Shown piece after piece: positions 23,171-31,472 of a DNA stretch of 64,000 nucleotides. The DNA is from Streptomyces sp. HUAS MG91 (GTDB lineage: Bacteria; Actinomycetota; Actinomycetes; Streptomycetales; Streptomycetaceae). The DNA is taken from contig NZ_CP159534.1 in NCBI RefSeq assembly GCF_040529335.1, positions 1,116,001 to 1,180,000 on the forward strand. The letters run 5' to 3'. Position 1 is the first letter of the stretch. Every line of letters starts with the position of its first letter. Position numbers and translations under genes: made by a program. Below the pieces are notes generated by a model, which searched no databases, had not been told where the DNA came from, and worked only from the letters and a program-made list of their open reading frames with translations.

Positions 23171-24838
23171 GTGACGACCTCGTTCACGCTTCGGGGGCCG
23201 GGCGGACGACGCCTCGACCGCTACCCCGAACGCGGCGCCCGATACTGGTACTTGGGGATCGTCGTGCTCGTCACGATCGTCCTGTACTACCAGTTGTACG
23301 TGCAGTACGCGGTGTCGACCGCGATCATCGCCGAGTACCACATGACGTTCCTGTACTTCGTCTACATCTCGGTGGCCGCGAACGCGGTCGGTGCGTTCGC
23401 CTCCCTGGTGGCCGGGTTCGCCGACCGCTGGGGCCGCGCGAACATCGTGGTCTACGGCCTGCTCGTGGTCGGGCTGCTGACCACGTTCGCGCTGCCCCAG
23501 GCGCCCGGGAAGACGAGCTATCTGCTGCTCTACTGCGCCGTCGCCCTGGTGGAGGGCATGATCCTCGTGGCCACCCCCGCCCTGATCCGCGACTTCTCCC
23601 CGCAGCTGGGACGGGCCTCGGCGATGGGCTACTGGACGATGGGGCCGATCATCGGCTCCCTGGTGGTCACGGCCGTCACCTCGCGCACGTACGGGGACGG
23701 GACGAGCTGGCAGGACGAGATCCGCTTCGCCGGCGTCAGCGGCCTCGTCCTCTTCGTGATCGCCCTGTTCGGGCTGCGCGAGCTGGCGCCGGCCCTGCGC
23801 GACCAGATCATGGTGAGCCTGCGCGACCGCGCGCTGATCGAGGCGCGCGCCAGGGGTATCGACACCGCCGCAGCGCTGCACGGGCAGTGGCGGCAGATGA
23901 TGCGCCTCGACGTCATCGGTTCCGCCGTCGCCATCAGCCTCTACCTGCTTCTCTACTACGCGGCCGTGGGCAATTTCGTCCTCTACTTCTCCACGGCGTT
24001 CGGCTACTCGGCGCAGCGCGCGAACGCCCTGCTCAACTGGTACTGGGGCGCCAACGCAATCTCCCTGGTCATCGCCGGGCTGCTCTCGGACCGGCTGCGG
24101 GTGCGCAAGCCGTTCATGCTGGCGGGCGCGCTCGGCTCGATCGGGTTCACCCTCGCCTTCACCCTGCACGCCACTCAACCGCACACCGGCTACTACACGT
24201 TCGCGTTCATCGTCGCCGGGATCGGCGTGACGAGTGGCGTCGCCTACTCGCCGTGGATGGCGAGTTTCACCGAGACCGTGGAGCGGCACAATCCGGCGGC
24301 CACGGCCACGGGCCTCGCGATCTGGGGCTGGATCGTGCGCATCACGGTGGCGCTCTCCGCGGCCTGTGTCCCGCTCGTCGTGAACACGGTGACCCCGCTG
24401 ATCGAGCACGGCGCCGAGGTGAAGACGGCCTCGGCACAGGCGGCTCCGGCGCTGGCCGTCACCGAGGCCCACCCGAAGCTGTTCGCGGAACTCGACCGGT
24501 ACGGGCCGGGCAAGGTGCCTCCGGAACTGCTCGCCCGCGCGCGGAAGGAGGTCGGTGCCGCCGGGCTGCGGACCGTCCAGAAGGCGGCACCGCAGTTGAA
24601 GATCCTGCGCGAGCACGGCGCCGAGGTGCAGCAGGCCGGTGCGGACACCCCCGGCGCGTGGCAGACCTGGTGGTGGGTGTGCCTGGGCGGACAGGTGCTG
24701 TTCCTGCCGTTCGTCTTCGTCATGACCGGCCGTTGGCGCCCGCGCGACGCGAAGCGCGACCTGGAGGAGCACGAGGAGTCGGTGGCCCGCCAGGTCGCCG
24801 GGATACGGCACGACGCCGAGGAGGGAAGCACCGTATGA
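23171..24838 (+). CDS. MFS transporter (metabolite/drug family)
   Basis: A 555-residue major facilitator protein with about 12 helices. The first is WYLGIVVLVTIVLYYQLYVQYAV, and the loop FADRWGRANIVVYGLLVVGL is motif A. Between the last helices (after TPLIEHG) there is an unusual hydrophilic insert of about 90 residues, from roughly residue 415 to 500, rich in Glu, Lys and Ala and ending before WWWVCLGGQVLFLPFVFVM. The GTG at 23171 is preceded by AGGAGG at 23161-23166. Its stop overlaps the amidase start (ATGA), so the pair probably imports and hydrolyses the same amide compound. The substrate is unknown. Confidence 0.9.
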   Translation: MTTSFTLRGPGGRRLDRYPERGARYWYLGIVVLVTIVLYYQLYVQYAVSTAIIAEYHMTFLYFVYISVAANAVGAFASLVAGFADRWGRANIVVYGLLVVGLLTTFALPQAPGKTSYLLLYCAVALVEGMILVATPALIRDFSPQLGRASAMGYWTMGPIIGSLVVTAVTSRTYGDGTSWQDEIRFAGVSGLVLFVIALFGLRELAPALRDQIMVSLRDRALIEARARGIDTAAALHGQWRQMMRLDVIGSAVAISLYLLLYYAAVGNFVLYFSTAFGYSAQRANALLNWYWGANAISLVIAGLLSDRLRVRKPFMLAGALGSIGFTLAFTLHATQPHTGYYTFAFIVAGIGVTSGVAYSPWMASFTETVERHNPAATATGLAIWGWIVRITVALSAACVPLVVNTVTPLIEHGAEVKTASAQAAPALAVTEAHPKLFAELDRYGPGKVPPELLARARKEVGAAGLRTVQKAAPQLKILREHGAEVQQAGADTPGAWQTWWWVCLGGQVLFLPFVFVMTGRWRPRDAKRDLEEHEESVARQVAGIRHDAEEGSTV

Positions 24839-26289
24839 GCACCCCCACTGCCCCGCACGCGCTCACCGCGCTGGAGCAGGCCGCGGCCGTGCGCGCCGGA
24901 GACCTTGCTCCCGAGGAGCTGGTCCGCCACCATCTCGCCCGTGCCGAGGCCTTCGACGAGTCGTTCGGTGCCTTCGTGACCCGTACCCCCGAGGCGGCGC
25001 TGTCCGCGGCGGCCGCCCTGCGGGAGCGGTCGGACGCGGAGCGGGCCTCGCCCCTGTCCGGCGTGCCGACGGCGGTGAAGGACCTCACCGACACCGCCGG
25101 AGTGGCGACCACGTACGGCTCGAAGGCGTTCGTCGCGCACGTGCCGACGGCCGACGCGCACAGCGTCAGCAGGCTGCGTGCGGCCGGAACGATCAGCATC
25201 GGCAAGACCAACACCCCCGAGTTCGGCTGCTGTTGCTACACCGACAACGACGTCAAGGGCCCGGCCCGCAACCCCTGGGATCCGGCGCTGTCGGCGGGCG
25301 GATCCAGTGGCGGGTCCGCCGTCGCCGTGGCGCTCGGTCTGGTGCCGGTCGCGCACGCGAGCGACGGCGGCGGTTCGATCCGGATCCCGGCCAGTGCGTG
25401 CGGCCTGTTCGGCATCAAGCCGTCGCGGGGGCGGGTGAGTTCGGGGCCCGCGGGCGCCGAGGTCACCGGTCTGGCGGTACAGGGACCCCTGGCGCGCTCG
25501 GTGCGGGACGCGGCGGCGCTGCTCGACGCGCTGGCCGGGCCCGAACCGGGTGATCCGCACTGGGCGCCGCCGCTGCCCGAGGGCGAGACGTTCCTCGGCC
25601 ACGCCGACCGCTCGCCGGGCCGGCTGCGCATCGGGCGGTACGCGTCGCCCGCGGCGGAGGGCGTCACGGTCGACCCGGAGTGCGTGGCCGCGTGGGAGCA
25701 CGCCTCCGCGCTGCTGGAGAGCCTCGGGCACGACGTCGAGGACATCCCCACGCCCTTCGGCCCCGAGATCGGCGATCACTTCGTGTCGGCCTGGGGCGTG
25801 CAGTCGCTCGGGTACGCGGTCGAGCCGGACCGCGAGGCGCTGCTGCGGCCGGTCACCCGGGCCTGGCGGGAGTACGGGCGGACGGTGTCGGGCGAGCGGT
25901 TCGCCGCCGCGGTCACCGGGATGCAGCGCGCCTCGCGTCGGGCGGTCCGGGCGACGGCCGCCTACGACGTCGTCCTCACTCCGACGCTGGCGACCGTGCC
26001 GCGGCCGGTCGAGTACTTCGACGAGTCGGGCGATCCGCTGGTCAATCTGCACCGGCAGAGCGCGTTCAGCGCGTTCACGAGTCCGTACAACATGACGGGC
26101 CAGCCGGCGGTGAACGTGCCGCTGTACTGGACCGCCGGGGACGTCCCGATCGGGGTGCAGCTGGTCGGGCGGCCCGCGGACGAGGCCACTCTGATCGCGC
26201 TGAGTGCCCAGCTGGAGGAGGCGCTGCCCTGGCGGGACCGGTACGCGCGGCTGCTGTCGGCGTCGGCTCCGGCGGCGCTCGCGGGGTGA
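24835..26289 (+). CDS. Amidase (amidase-signature family)
   Basis: A 484-residue amidase-signature hydrolase. The Ser-cisSer-Lys triad lies in GVPTAVKDL (lysine), LSAGGSSGGSAVAVA (cis-serine) and SDGGGSIRIPASACGLFGIKPS (nucleophile region). The C-terminal segment SPYNMTGQPAVNVPLYWTAGDVPIGVQLVGRPADEATL is typical of GatA-like amidases. It cleaves a carboxylic amide to acid and ammonia. A GatA role is unlikely because no gatB or gatC is near. It overlaps the MFS gene by 4 nt, which argues that the transported solute is its substrate. Cytoplasmic, with no signal peptide. Confidence 0.92.
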   Translation: MSTPTAPHALTALEQAAAVRAGDLAPEELVRHHLARAEAFDESFGAFVTRTPEAALSAAAALRERSDAERASPLSGVPTAVKDLTDTAGVATTYGSKAFVAHVPTADAHSVSRLRAAGTISIGKTNTPEFGCCCYTDNDVKGPARNPWDPALSAGGSSGGSAVAVALGLVPVAHASDGGGSIRIPASACGLFGIKPSRGRVSSGPAGAEVTGLAVQGPLARSVRDAAALLDALAGPEPGDPHWAPPLPEGETFLGHADRSPGRLRIGRYASPAAEGVTVDPECVAAWEHASALLESLGHDVEDIPTPFGPEIGDHFVSAWGVQSLGYAVEPDREALLRPVTRAWREYGRTVSGERFAAAVTGMQRASRRAVRATAAYDVVLTPTLATVPRPVEYFDESGDPLVNLHRQSAFSAFTSPYNMTGQPAVNVPLYWTAGDVPIGVQLVGRPADEATLIALSAQLEEALPWRDRYARLLSASAPAALAG

Positions 26290-26314
26290 GCACGGGCGCC
26301 GCCGGGGGGGCGCG

Positions 26315-27127
26315 CTACGGCTTGCGCGCCACCACCCCGAACTGGGCGACCAGCGGGCCCTCCTCGGTGCCCTCGGTGCGCCAGCGCGCGCAGGAGACGA
26401 GGCCCGGCTCGATCAGCTCGAGACCGTCGAGGAACGCGCTCACCTCGGCGCCGGTGCGGGCGGTGATCGGCGGCGTCGCGTTCTCGTTCCAGAACTTCAT
26501 CGCCGCCTCGTTGCCCTCCCCGCCCAGCTCCAGCGTGGGGTGGGTGAGGACGAGGTAGCTGCCGGAGGGGACGGCGGCGACGAGGTCGCGCACGATGGCG
26601 GTGGCCTTCTCGGTGTCGAGGACGAAGTTCAGGATGCCGAGCAGCATGATCGCCACGGGCCTGTCGAGGTCGAGGGTCCGCGACGCGGCCTCGATGATCG
26701 CCTTCGGGTCGTGCGCGTCGGCGTCGACGTAGCTGGTGGCGCCCTGCGCGGAGCTGGTGAGCAGGGCGCGGGCGTGGGTGAGCACGATCGGGTCGTTGTC
26801 GACGTAGACCACGCGGGCGTCGGGGGCGATGCGCTGGGCGACCTCGTGGGTGTTCTCCACGGTCGGCAGGCCCGTGCCGACGTCGAGGTACTGCCGGATG
26901 CCCGCCTCACCGGCGAGGAACGTGACGGCGCGGCCGAGGAAGGCGCGGTCGGCGCGGGCAACCTCGCCGATGCTCGGGTACATGGACGTGACCATGTCGC
27001 CGACCTGCTCGTCCACCTCGTAGTGGTCCTTGCCGCCCAGCCAGTAGTTCCACACACGGGCGTTGTGCGCGATGTGGGCGGAGATCCGCTGCTCGATCCC
27101 CTGCTGCTGCGCGCTGTCGTCGCTCAT
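26315..27127 (-). CDS. SAM-dependent methyltransferase, DUF574 family
   Basis: A 270-residue protein of the actinobacterial DUF574 methyltransferase family. It starts with HIAHNARVWNYWLGGKDHYEVDEQVGD, the family hallmark. YLDVGTGLPTVENTHEVAQ is the SAM-binding motif I, VVYVDNDPIVLTHARALL motif II, and AIMLLGILNFV motif IV. Streptomyces carry many copies; the acceptor is unknown. The ATG at 27127 is preceded by GGAG. The gene is alone on its transcript, about 160 nt downstream of a frameshifted small gene on the same strand. Confidence 0.93.
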   Translation of the reverse strand: MSDDSAQQQGIEQRISAHIAHNARVWNYWLGGKDHYEVDEQVGDMVTSMYPSIGEVARADRAFLGRAVTFLAGEAGIRQYLDVGTGLPTVENTHEVAQRIAPDARVVYVDNDPIVLTHARALLTSSAQGATSYVDADAHDPKAIIEAASRTLDLDRPVAIMLLGILNFVLDTEKATAIVRDLVAAVPSGSYLVLTHPTLELGGEGNEAAMKFWNENATPPITARTGAEVSAFLDGLELIEPGLVSCARWRTEGTEEGPLVAQFGVVARKP

Positions 27128-27288
27128 GTGGTCTCCGTTCCCGCGGTCCTGCCGGGGTGCCGCGTGCGGTGGTGATGAAGGGTGCCGCTGGTGATCAAGA
27201 TGCCATGGTGGCACGGGAGTTCTCCACGCGCGTCCCCGGTCCGTCGCCAACTTCCGGTCCCGCCCCTCCCAGGGCTCCCGGTGCGGCC

Positions 27289-27683
27289 CTAGGGCGGTGC
27301 CACATCGGTGACGACGACCACGAGCTGGTAGGGCTGGTCGTCTCCCTGGTGGGCCACGGCGAGGGCGACCCAGCGCTCGCCGACGCACCACGCGTGCAGT
27401 TCCTGGGCGCAGGCGCTGAGCCAGCCCCACGGCTCGGCCACCACCGCGCCCTGCTCCAGGGCGCGGGCGTGCACGCTCCCCAGCCCTGCGCGAGCAGCGC
27501 GGACAGGTCGTCGCGGTCCGCCTCCGCCCGGTCCTCGGCCTCCTCGCGCTCCCCGTGCCGCCGGGTCAGCTCCGCCACCGCGTATCCGGGTCCGCCGAAG
27601 CCCGCGACGGATCTGCCGTGGTCGTCCGGGAAGGGTGCCGCCCACAGCTGGTCGATGATCGCGCACTGCTCCGCGAGGGTCAC
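27289..27683 (-). pseudogene. Small hypothetical gene broken by a one-base frameshift
   Basis: From a GTG at 27683 the frame reads TLAEQCAIIDQLWAAPFPDD, then continues through AGFGGPGYAVAELTRRHGEREEAEDRAEADRDDLSALLAQGW, and then loses protein character. A neighbouring frame continues with ALEQGAVVAEPWGWLSACAQELHAWCVGERWVALAVAHQGDDQPYQLVVVVTDVAPP and a stop at 27289. Joining them needs one extra G in the run of four at 27478-27481. The total of 395 nt is one short of 132 codons, which agrees. The restored product would be a 131-residue Streptomyces protein of unknown function. A sequencing error in the G-run is the main alternative to true decay. Confidence 0.75.
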
Positions 27684-27727
27684 CGTTCCAGTAAAGCGCC
27701 CGCCACCGACAACGGACCGGTCGCGCG

Positions 27728-28471
27728 TCAGGCGTCCCTGCGGCGCACGCTCCACCAGCCGGCGAGGACGGCGGCGGCGGCCCACAGCGCGGTCACCGCG
27801 AGCCCGGTCCCGGGGCCGAGGGAGCCCACGGGGTCCTGGCGCAGGACCTGTTGACCGGCCCGGTCGGGCAGGTAGTCGGCGGCCGAGCCCGCCACGTCGC
27901 CGATCACGAACGACACGATCAGCAGGAACGGTACGAGGATGCTGAGCACCGCGACGGCGCTGCGCAGCACGGCGGTCAGGCCCGCCGCGAACAGCGCCAT
28001 GAGCGCGAGATACACACCGCCACCGAGGCACGCCCGCACCGCGCCCGGGTCGCCGAGGCTCAGCGCGTCGTCGCCCATGAAGGCCTGTCCGGCGACGAAC
28101 GCCGTGAAGGTGGTGGCCGTGCCGACGGCGAACACGCAGCCGCCGACGACCGCGGTCTTCGCCGCGTAGAACAGGTCGCGGCGCGGGACGGCGGCGAGGG
28201 AGACGCGCAGGGCGCCGTTCAGGAACTCGCAGGAGACGGCGATGGCACCGAAGGCGAGGGCGGCGATCTGACCGAAGTTGAGGGCGTAGAAGGAACCGAG
28301 GAGGAGGTCGTCACCGCTTTCGACCTCGGAGCGGCCGACGGTCGCGAAGACCAGGACCGTCACGCCCACGGTGGCGGCGAACACGGCGATCAGCGAGCCG
28401 AGGCTGCCGCGCAGCGACCTGATCTTGATCCACTCGGAGTGCGCCGTACGCATCGCGGCGGTGGCGGGCAT
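27728..28471 (-). CDS. ABC-2 type transporter permease
   Basis: A 247-residue membrane protein with about six helices. It starts with MRTAHSEWIKIRSLRGS, the classic N-terminal amphipathic segment of ABC-2 permeases, then GSLIAVFAATVGVTVLVFATV, FGQIAALAFGAIAVSCEFLNGALRVSLAAVPRR, LALMALFAAGLTAVLRSAVAVLSILVPFLLIVSFV and a last helix VTALWAAAAVLAGWWSVRRR. It would export a lipid or drug with the ATPase encoded 2 nt upstream, but that ATPase gene is damaged, so the transporter may be inactive unless another ATPase substitutes. Confidence 0.9.
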   Translation of the reverse strand: MPATAAMRTAHSEWIKIRSLRGSLGSLIAVFAATVGVTVLVFATVGRSEVESGDDLLLGSFYALNFGQIAALAFGAIAVSCEFLNGALRVSLAAVPRRDLFYAAKTAVVGGCVFAVGTATTFTAFVAGQAFMGDDALSLGDPGAVRACLGGGVYLALMALFAAGLTAVLRSAVAVLSILVPFLLIVSFVIGDVAGSAADYLPDRAGQQVLRQDPVGSLGPGTGLAVTALWAAAAVLAGWWSVRRRDA

Positions 28472-28473
28472 GG

Positions 28474-29350
28474 TCAGGCCTCCTGGAGGGGTGTGGTGGC
28501 GAACTCTGCGTCGCCCGCGGTCAGGGTGAGATAGGCCTGCTCCAACGAGGCCTGTTCGTCGGTGAGTTCGAGGACGGGGATGCCGTCGGCGGCGGCCAGG
28601 GCACCGATCTCCGCGGCGCGGGCTCCGTCGACCGTGCAGCGGCCGTCGTCGGCGAGCGTGACGGTGTGGCCCGCACGCGTGAGCACGGCGCGCAGCCGTG
28701 CCGGATCCGAGCTGCGCACCCGGGCCCTGCGGGCGCTGTGGGCGGCGATGAAGTCGGGCATCGGCACATCGGCGAGCAGCCGGCCGCGACCCAGGACGAC
28801 GAGGTGGTCGGCGAAGGTGGCGGTCTCGTTCATGAGGTGGCTGGAGACCAGCACCGTGCGTCCCTCGCGCGCGAGGTCACGCAGCAACTCCCGGATCCAG
28901 ACGATGCCTTCGGGGTCGAGCCCGTTGGACGGTTCATCCAGGAGCACCACTTCGGGGTCGCCGAGCAGCGCCGCCGCGATGCCGAGCCGCTGCCGCATGC
29001 CGAGCGAGAAGGTCTTCACGCGGCGCTTCGCCACCGCGCCGATGCCCGCCTGTTCGAGCACCTCGTCGACGCGGCGCGCGGGCAGGCCGTTGGCGGCGGC
29101 GAGCGTCGAGCAGCGCGCCCACGCGGCGCAGCGGCGCGTCGTACGCCGCGTACGGACGGCCGCCGATGAGCACCGTCCCCGAGGTGGGGCGGGCGAGGCC
29201 GAGGGCGAGCCGCAGGGTGGTGGACTTCCCGGCGCCGTTCGGGCCGAGGAATCCGGTGACGCGGCCCGGTTCGACGCGGAAGGTCAACCGGTCGACCGCG
29301 CGGGTCGTGCCGTACTCCTTGGTGAGATCCTGGACGTCGATGCTGGTCAT
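28474..29350 (-). pseudogene. ABC transporter ATP-binding subunit (BcrA-like), interrupted by deletion and frameshift
   Basis: From ATG at 29350 the frame codes for an intact N-terminus with Walker A GPNGAGKST and reaches RRVGALLDA, then derails. A second frame takes over with AAANGLPARRVDEVLEQAGIGAVAKRRVKTFSLGMRQRLG, which has the ABC signature, then Walker B VVLLDEPSNGLDPEG, and runs to the stop at 28474. The joint is at about 29101. In homologues roughly 18 residues separate these segments, so about 53 nt seem to be lost; the remaining 877 nt is not a multiple of three. No full-length ATPase can be made. The downstream permease and the divergent two-component genes look intact. Confidence 0.85.
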
Positions 29351-29458
29351 GACGCCAGCCTGGTGGACAGGCCGGGGTCCGGTCCTCCCCCGCCGGTGGG
29401 GCGCTTCTCCCCCGCTCGGGGGAGCCGTGCGGAGCGGCCCGGCTGACACGATGACCGC

Positions 29459-30676
29459 ATGAGCCGCTTCCCGGGACCCCTGATACGCGCGGTCACGTAC
29501 ACCCGCTGGCTCCATCTGCTGTGCGCGGCGGTGCTGGCGTTCGTGTGCGGAGCGGTCTTTCCCGGCCTCTCGTCGCCGACCCCGCGCGACTGGCTGCTCG
29601 TCTACGTGGTTCCCGTGCCGTTCCTCCTGGCGCTCGCCGTGGTTCCGGCGGCCCGGCGCGCGGAGGGGCTGCAGGCGCGGCTGATGCTGTTTCCCGGCGG
29701 GCACGCGCGCGTGAAGGGCGACGGGGCGGAGAGCGGGGTGTCGGTCACACCGTCGGCCTCCTGGCGGGACCGTGCGCGGACCGCCGTGTGGCTGCTGCTG
29801 CGGCTGTTCCTGGGCCTGTCCGTGGCCCTCGTCACCGGGCAGCTGATGGCGTTGTCGCTGGAGTTGACCGGGGCCGCCGCGGGACACCGGACCGGCAGTC
29901 TCTCGGTGCTGCCCGCGCCGGACGCGGGCATGGCGTGCGCGCTGCTCGTCCCGGTCCCCCTGCTCGCGCTGGTGTACCTGGTGGCGGGCGTCGGATGGGT
30001 GCTCGCGCGGGCGGCGCTCGTGCTGCTCGGCCCGTCGGCCGCGGAACGGCTCGCCGCCCTGGAGGAGCGCACCGAGCAGCTCCTGGAGCGCAATCGCATC
30101 GCGCGTGAACTGCACGACTCCATCGGGCACGCCCTGACCGTGGCGGTGGTGCAGGCCGGTGCGGCGCGGGCGGCGGGCGACCCGGCGTTCACGGAGCGGG
30201 CGCTGGACGCCATCGAGGAGACCGGCCGGGCCGCCCTGGAGGATCTGGAACGGGTCCTGCTGGTGCTGCGCGAGGCGGAGCGGCCGGCCGGCCGCCGCCC
30301 GACGCTCCAGGAGGCGGACCGGCTGCTCGACTCTGCACGAGCCTCGGGAGCCACGGTGGAGGTGTCGGTGGACGGGCCGCTGGAGACGGTGCCGGGGCCG
30401 GTGTCCCGCGAGGGCTACCGCATCCTTCAGGAGGCGCTCACGAACGTCCTGCGGCACTGCGGAACCGTCCCGGTCACCGTGGTCCTCCACGTCGCGGACC
30501 GGCGCCTCGTCCTGGAGGTCCGCAATCCGCTGCCCGCGGACCGTGCCTCCGGGACCGGCGGTACGGGGAGCGGGCTGCGCGGGGTACGGGAGCGGGCGGC
30601 GCTGCTCGGCGGGCGGGCCCGCACCGGCCCCCTCGGCGACGAGTGGCAGGTGCACGTCGAACTGCCCGTGGCGTGA
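29459..30676 (+). CDS. Sensor histidine kinase (NarL-partner type, HisKA_3)
   Basis: A 405-residue membrane histidine kinase. The N-terminal half has about four or five hydrophobic helices (LHLLCAAVLAFVCGAVF, WLLVYVVPVPFLLALAVV, LLLRLFLGLSVALVTGQLMAL, ACALLVPVPLLALVYLVAGV). The HisKA_3 dimerisation box RNRIARELHDSIGHALTVAVVQAG contains H219, the phosphorylated histidine. ATP-binding boxes are EALTNVLRH (N) and GSGLRGVRERAALLGG (G). There is no extracellular sensor domain, as in intramembrane-sensing kinases of drug-export loci. Divergent from the ABC genes and followed by its response regulator, it probably regulated that exporter. Confidence 0.92.
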   Translation: MSRFPGPLIRAVTYTRWLHLLCAAVLAFVCGAVFPGLSSPTPRDWLLVYVVPVPFLLALAVVPAARRAEGLQARLMLFPGGHARVKGDGAESGVSVTPSASWRDRARTAVWLLLRLFLGLSVALVTGQLMALSLELTGAAAGHRTGSLSVLPAPDAGMACALLVPVPLLALVYLVAGVGWVLARAALVLLGPSAAERLAALEERTEQLLERNRIARELHDSIGHALTVAVVQAGAARAAGDPAFTERALDAIEETGRAALEDLERVLLVLREAERPAGRRPTLQEADRLLDSARASGATVEVSVDGPLETVPGPVSREGYRILQEALTNVLRHCGTVPVTVVLHVADRRLVLEVRNPLPADRASGTGGTGSGLRGVRERAALLGGRARTGPLGDEWQVHVELPVA

Positions 30677-30690
30677 TCTACGCTGACGCC

Positions 30691-31341
30691 GTGCCGCTCA
30701 CAGTCCTCCTCGTCGACGACGAACCCCTGGTCCGCGCGGGTCTGCGCGCCGTGCTCGAGGCGCAGGCCGACATCACGGTCGTCGGTGAGGCGACGGACGG
30801 CGCGGCCGTGGTGCCCCTGGTGCGCGAGTTGCGGCCGGACGTGGTCGCCATGGACGTCAGGATGCCGCTGCTCGACGGGATCGAGGCCACTCGCGCGGTG
30901 CTGCGCGCGGTGCCGGACCCGCCGAAGATCCTCGTCATCACGACCTTCGAGAACGACGAGTACGTGTACGGGGCGCTGCGCGCGGGCGCCGACGGGTTTC
31001 TGCTGAAACGGGCGCGGCCCGCCGAGATCGTGCACGCCGTGCGGCTCGTCGCGGGCGGCGACTCCCTCCTCTTCCCGGCCGCCGTGCGCCGGCTGGCCGC
31101 CGAGTACGGCAACCCGTCGGCGCGGGCCGCCATGGCGCGCGCGGCGCTGACCGAGCGGGAGTCGGCGGTGCTGCGGCTGATGGCGCGCGGTCTGTCGAAC
31201 GCGGAGATCGCCACGGATCTCGTCGTCGGCACCGAGACGGTCAAGTCGCACGTGAGCGCCGTGCTGGCCAAGCTCGGGGCGCGCGATCGGACCCAGGCGG
31301 TGATCGCCGCGTACGAATCCGGTTTCGTCGCGCCGGGCTGA
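30691..31341 (+). CDS. NarL/LuxR-type response regulator
   Basis: A 216-residue response regulator. The receiver domain starts VLLVDDEPLVRAGLRAVL, has the acidic pair D9-D10 and the phosphorylated D55 in VVAMDVRMPLLDG, then ILVITTFENDEYVYGALRAGADGFLLK. The C-terminal LuxR helix-turn-helix is LTERESAVLRLMARGLSNAEIATDLVVGTETVKSHVSAVLAKLGARDRTQAV. I place the start at GTG 30691; GTG at 30673 overlaps the kinase stop (GTGA) and would add six residues with translational coupling. It pairs with the kinase directly upstream. Confidence 0.93.
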   Translation: MPLTVLLVDDEPLVRAGLRAVLEAQADITVVGEATDGAAVVPLVRELRPDVVAMDVRMPLLDGIEATRAVLRAVPDPPKILVITTFENDEYVYGALRAGADGFLLKRARPAEIVHAVRLVAGGDSLLFPAAVRRLAAEYGNPSARAAMARAALTERESAVLRLMARGLSNAEIATDLVVGTETVKSHVSAVLAKLGARDRTQAVIAAYESGFVAPG

Positions 31342-31472
31342 CGCCCGGTCCGTCCGTTTCGCCCGCCGCCCGGCTGAGCACCGGCCGCCACAGAAGTGCA
31401 CCCGGCTCTCGCCGCTGCCCGTCTCGGCGAGTAGCATCCGGCGAACACGCGCACTAGCTGGGAGGACTGACG

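Noticed and set aside
26204..27175. Plus-strand frame over the DUF574 methyltransferase
   Set aside because: Composition is a mirror of the minus-strand gene and no domain is visible.
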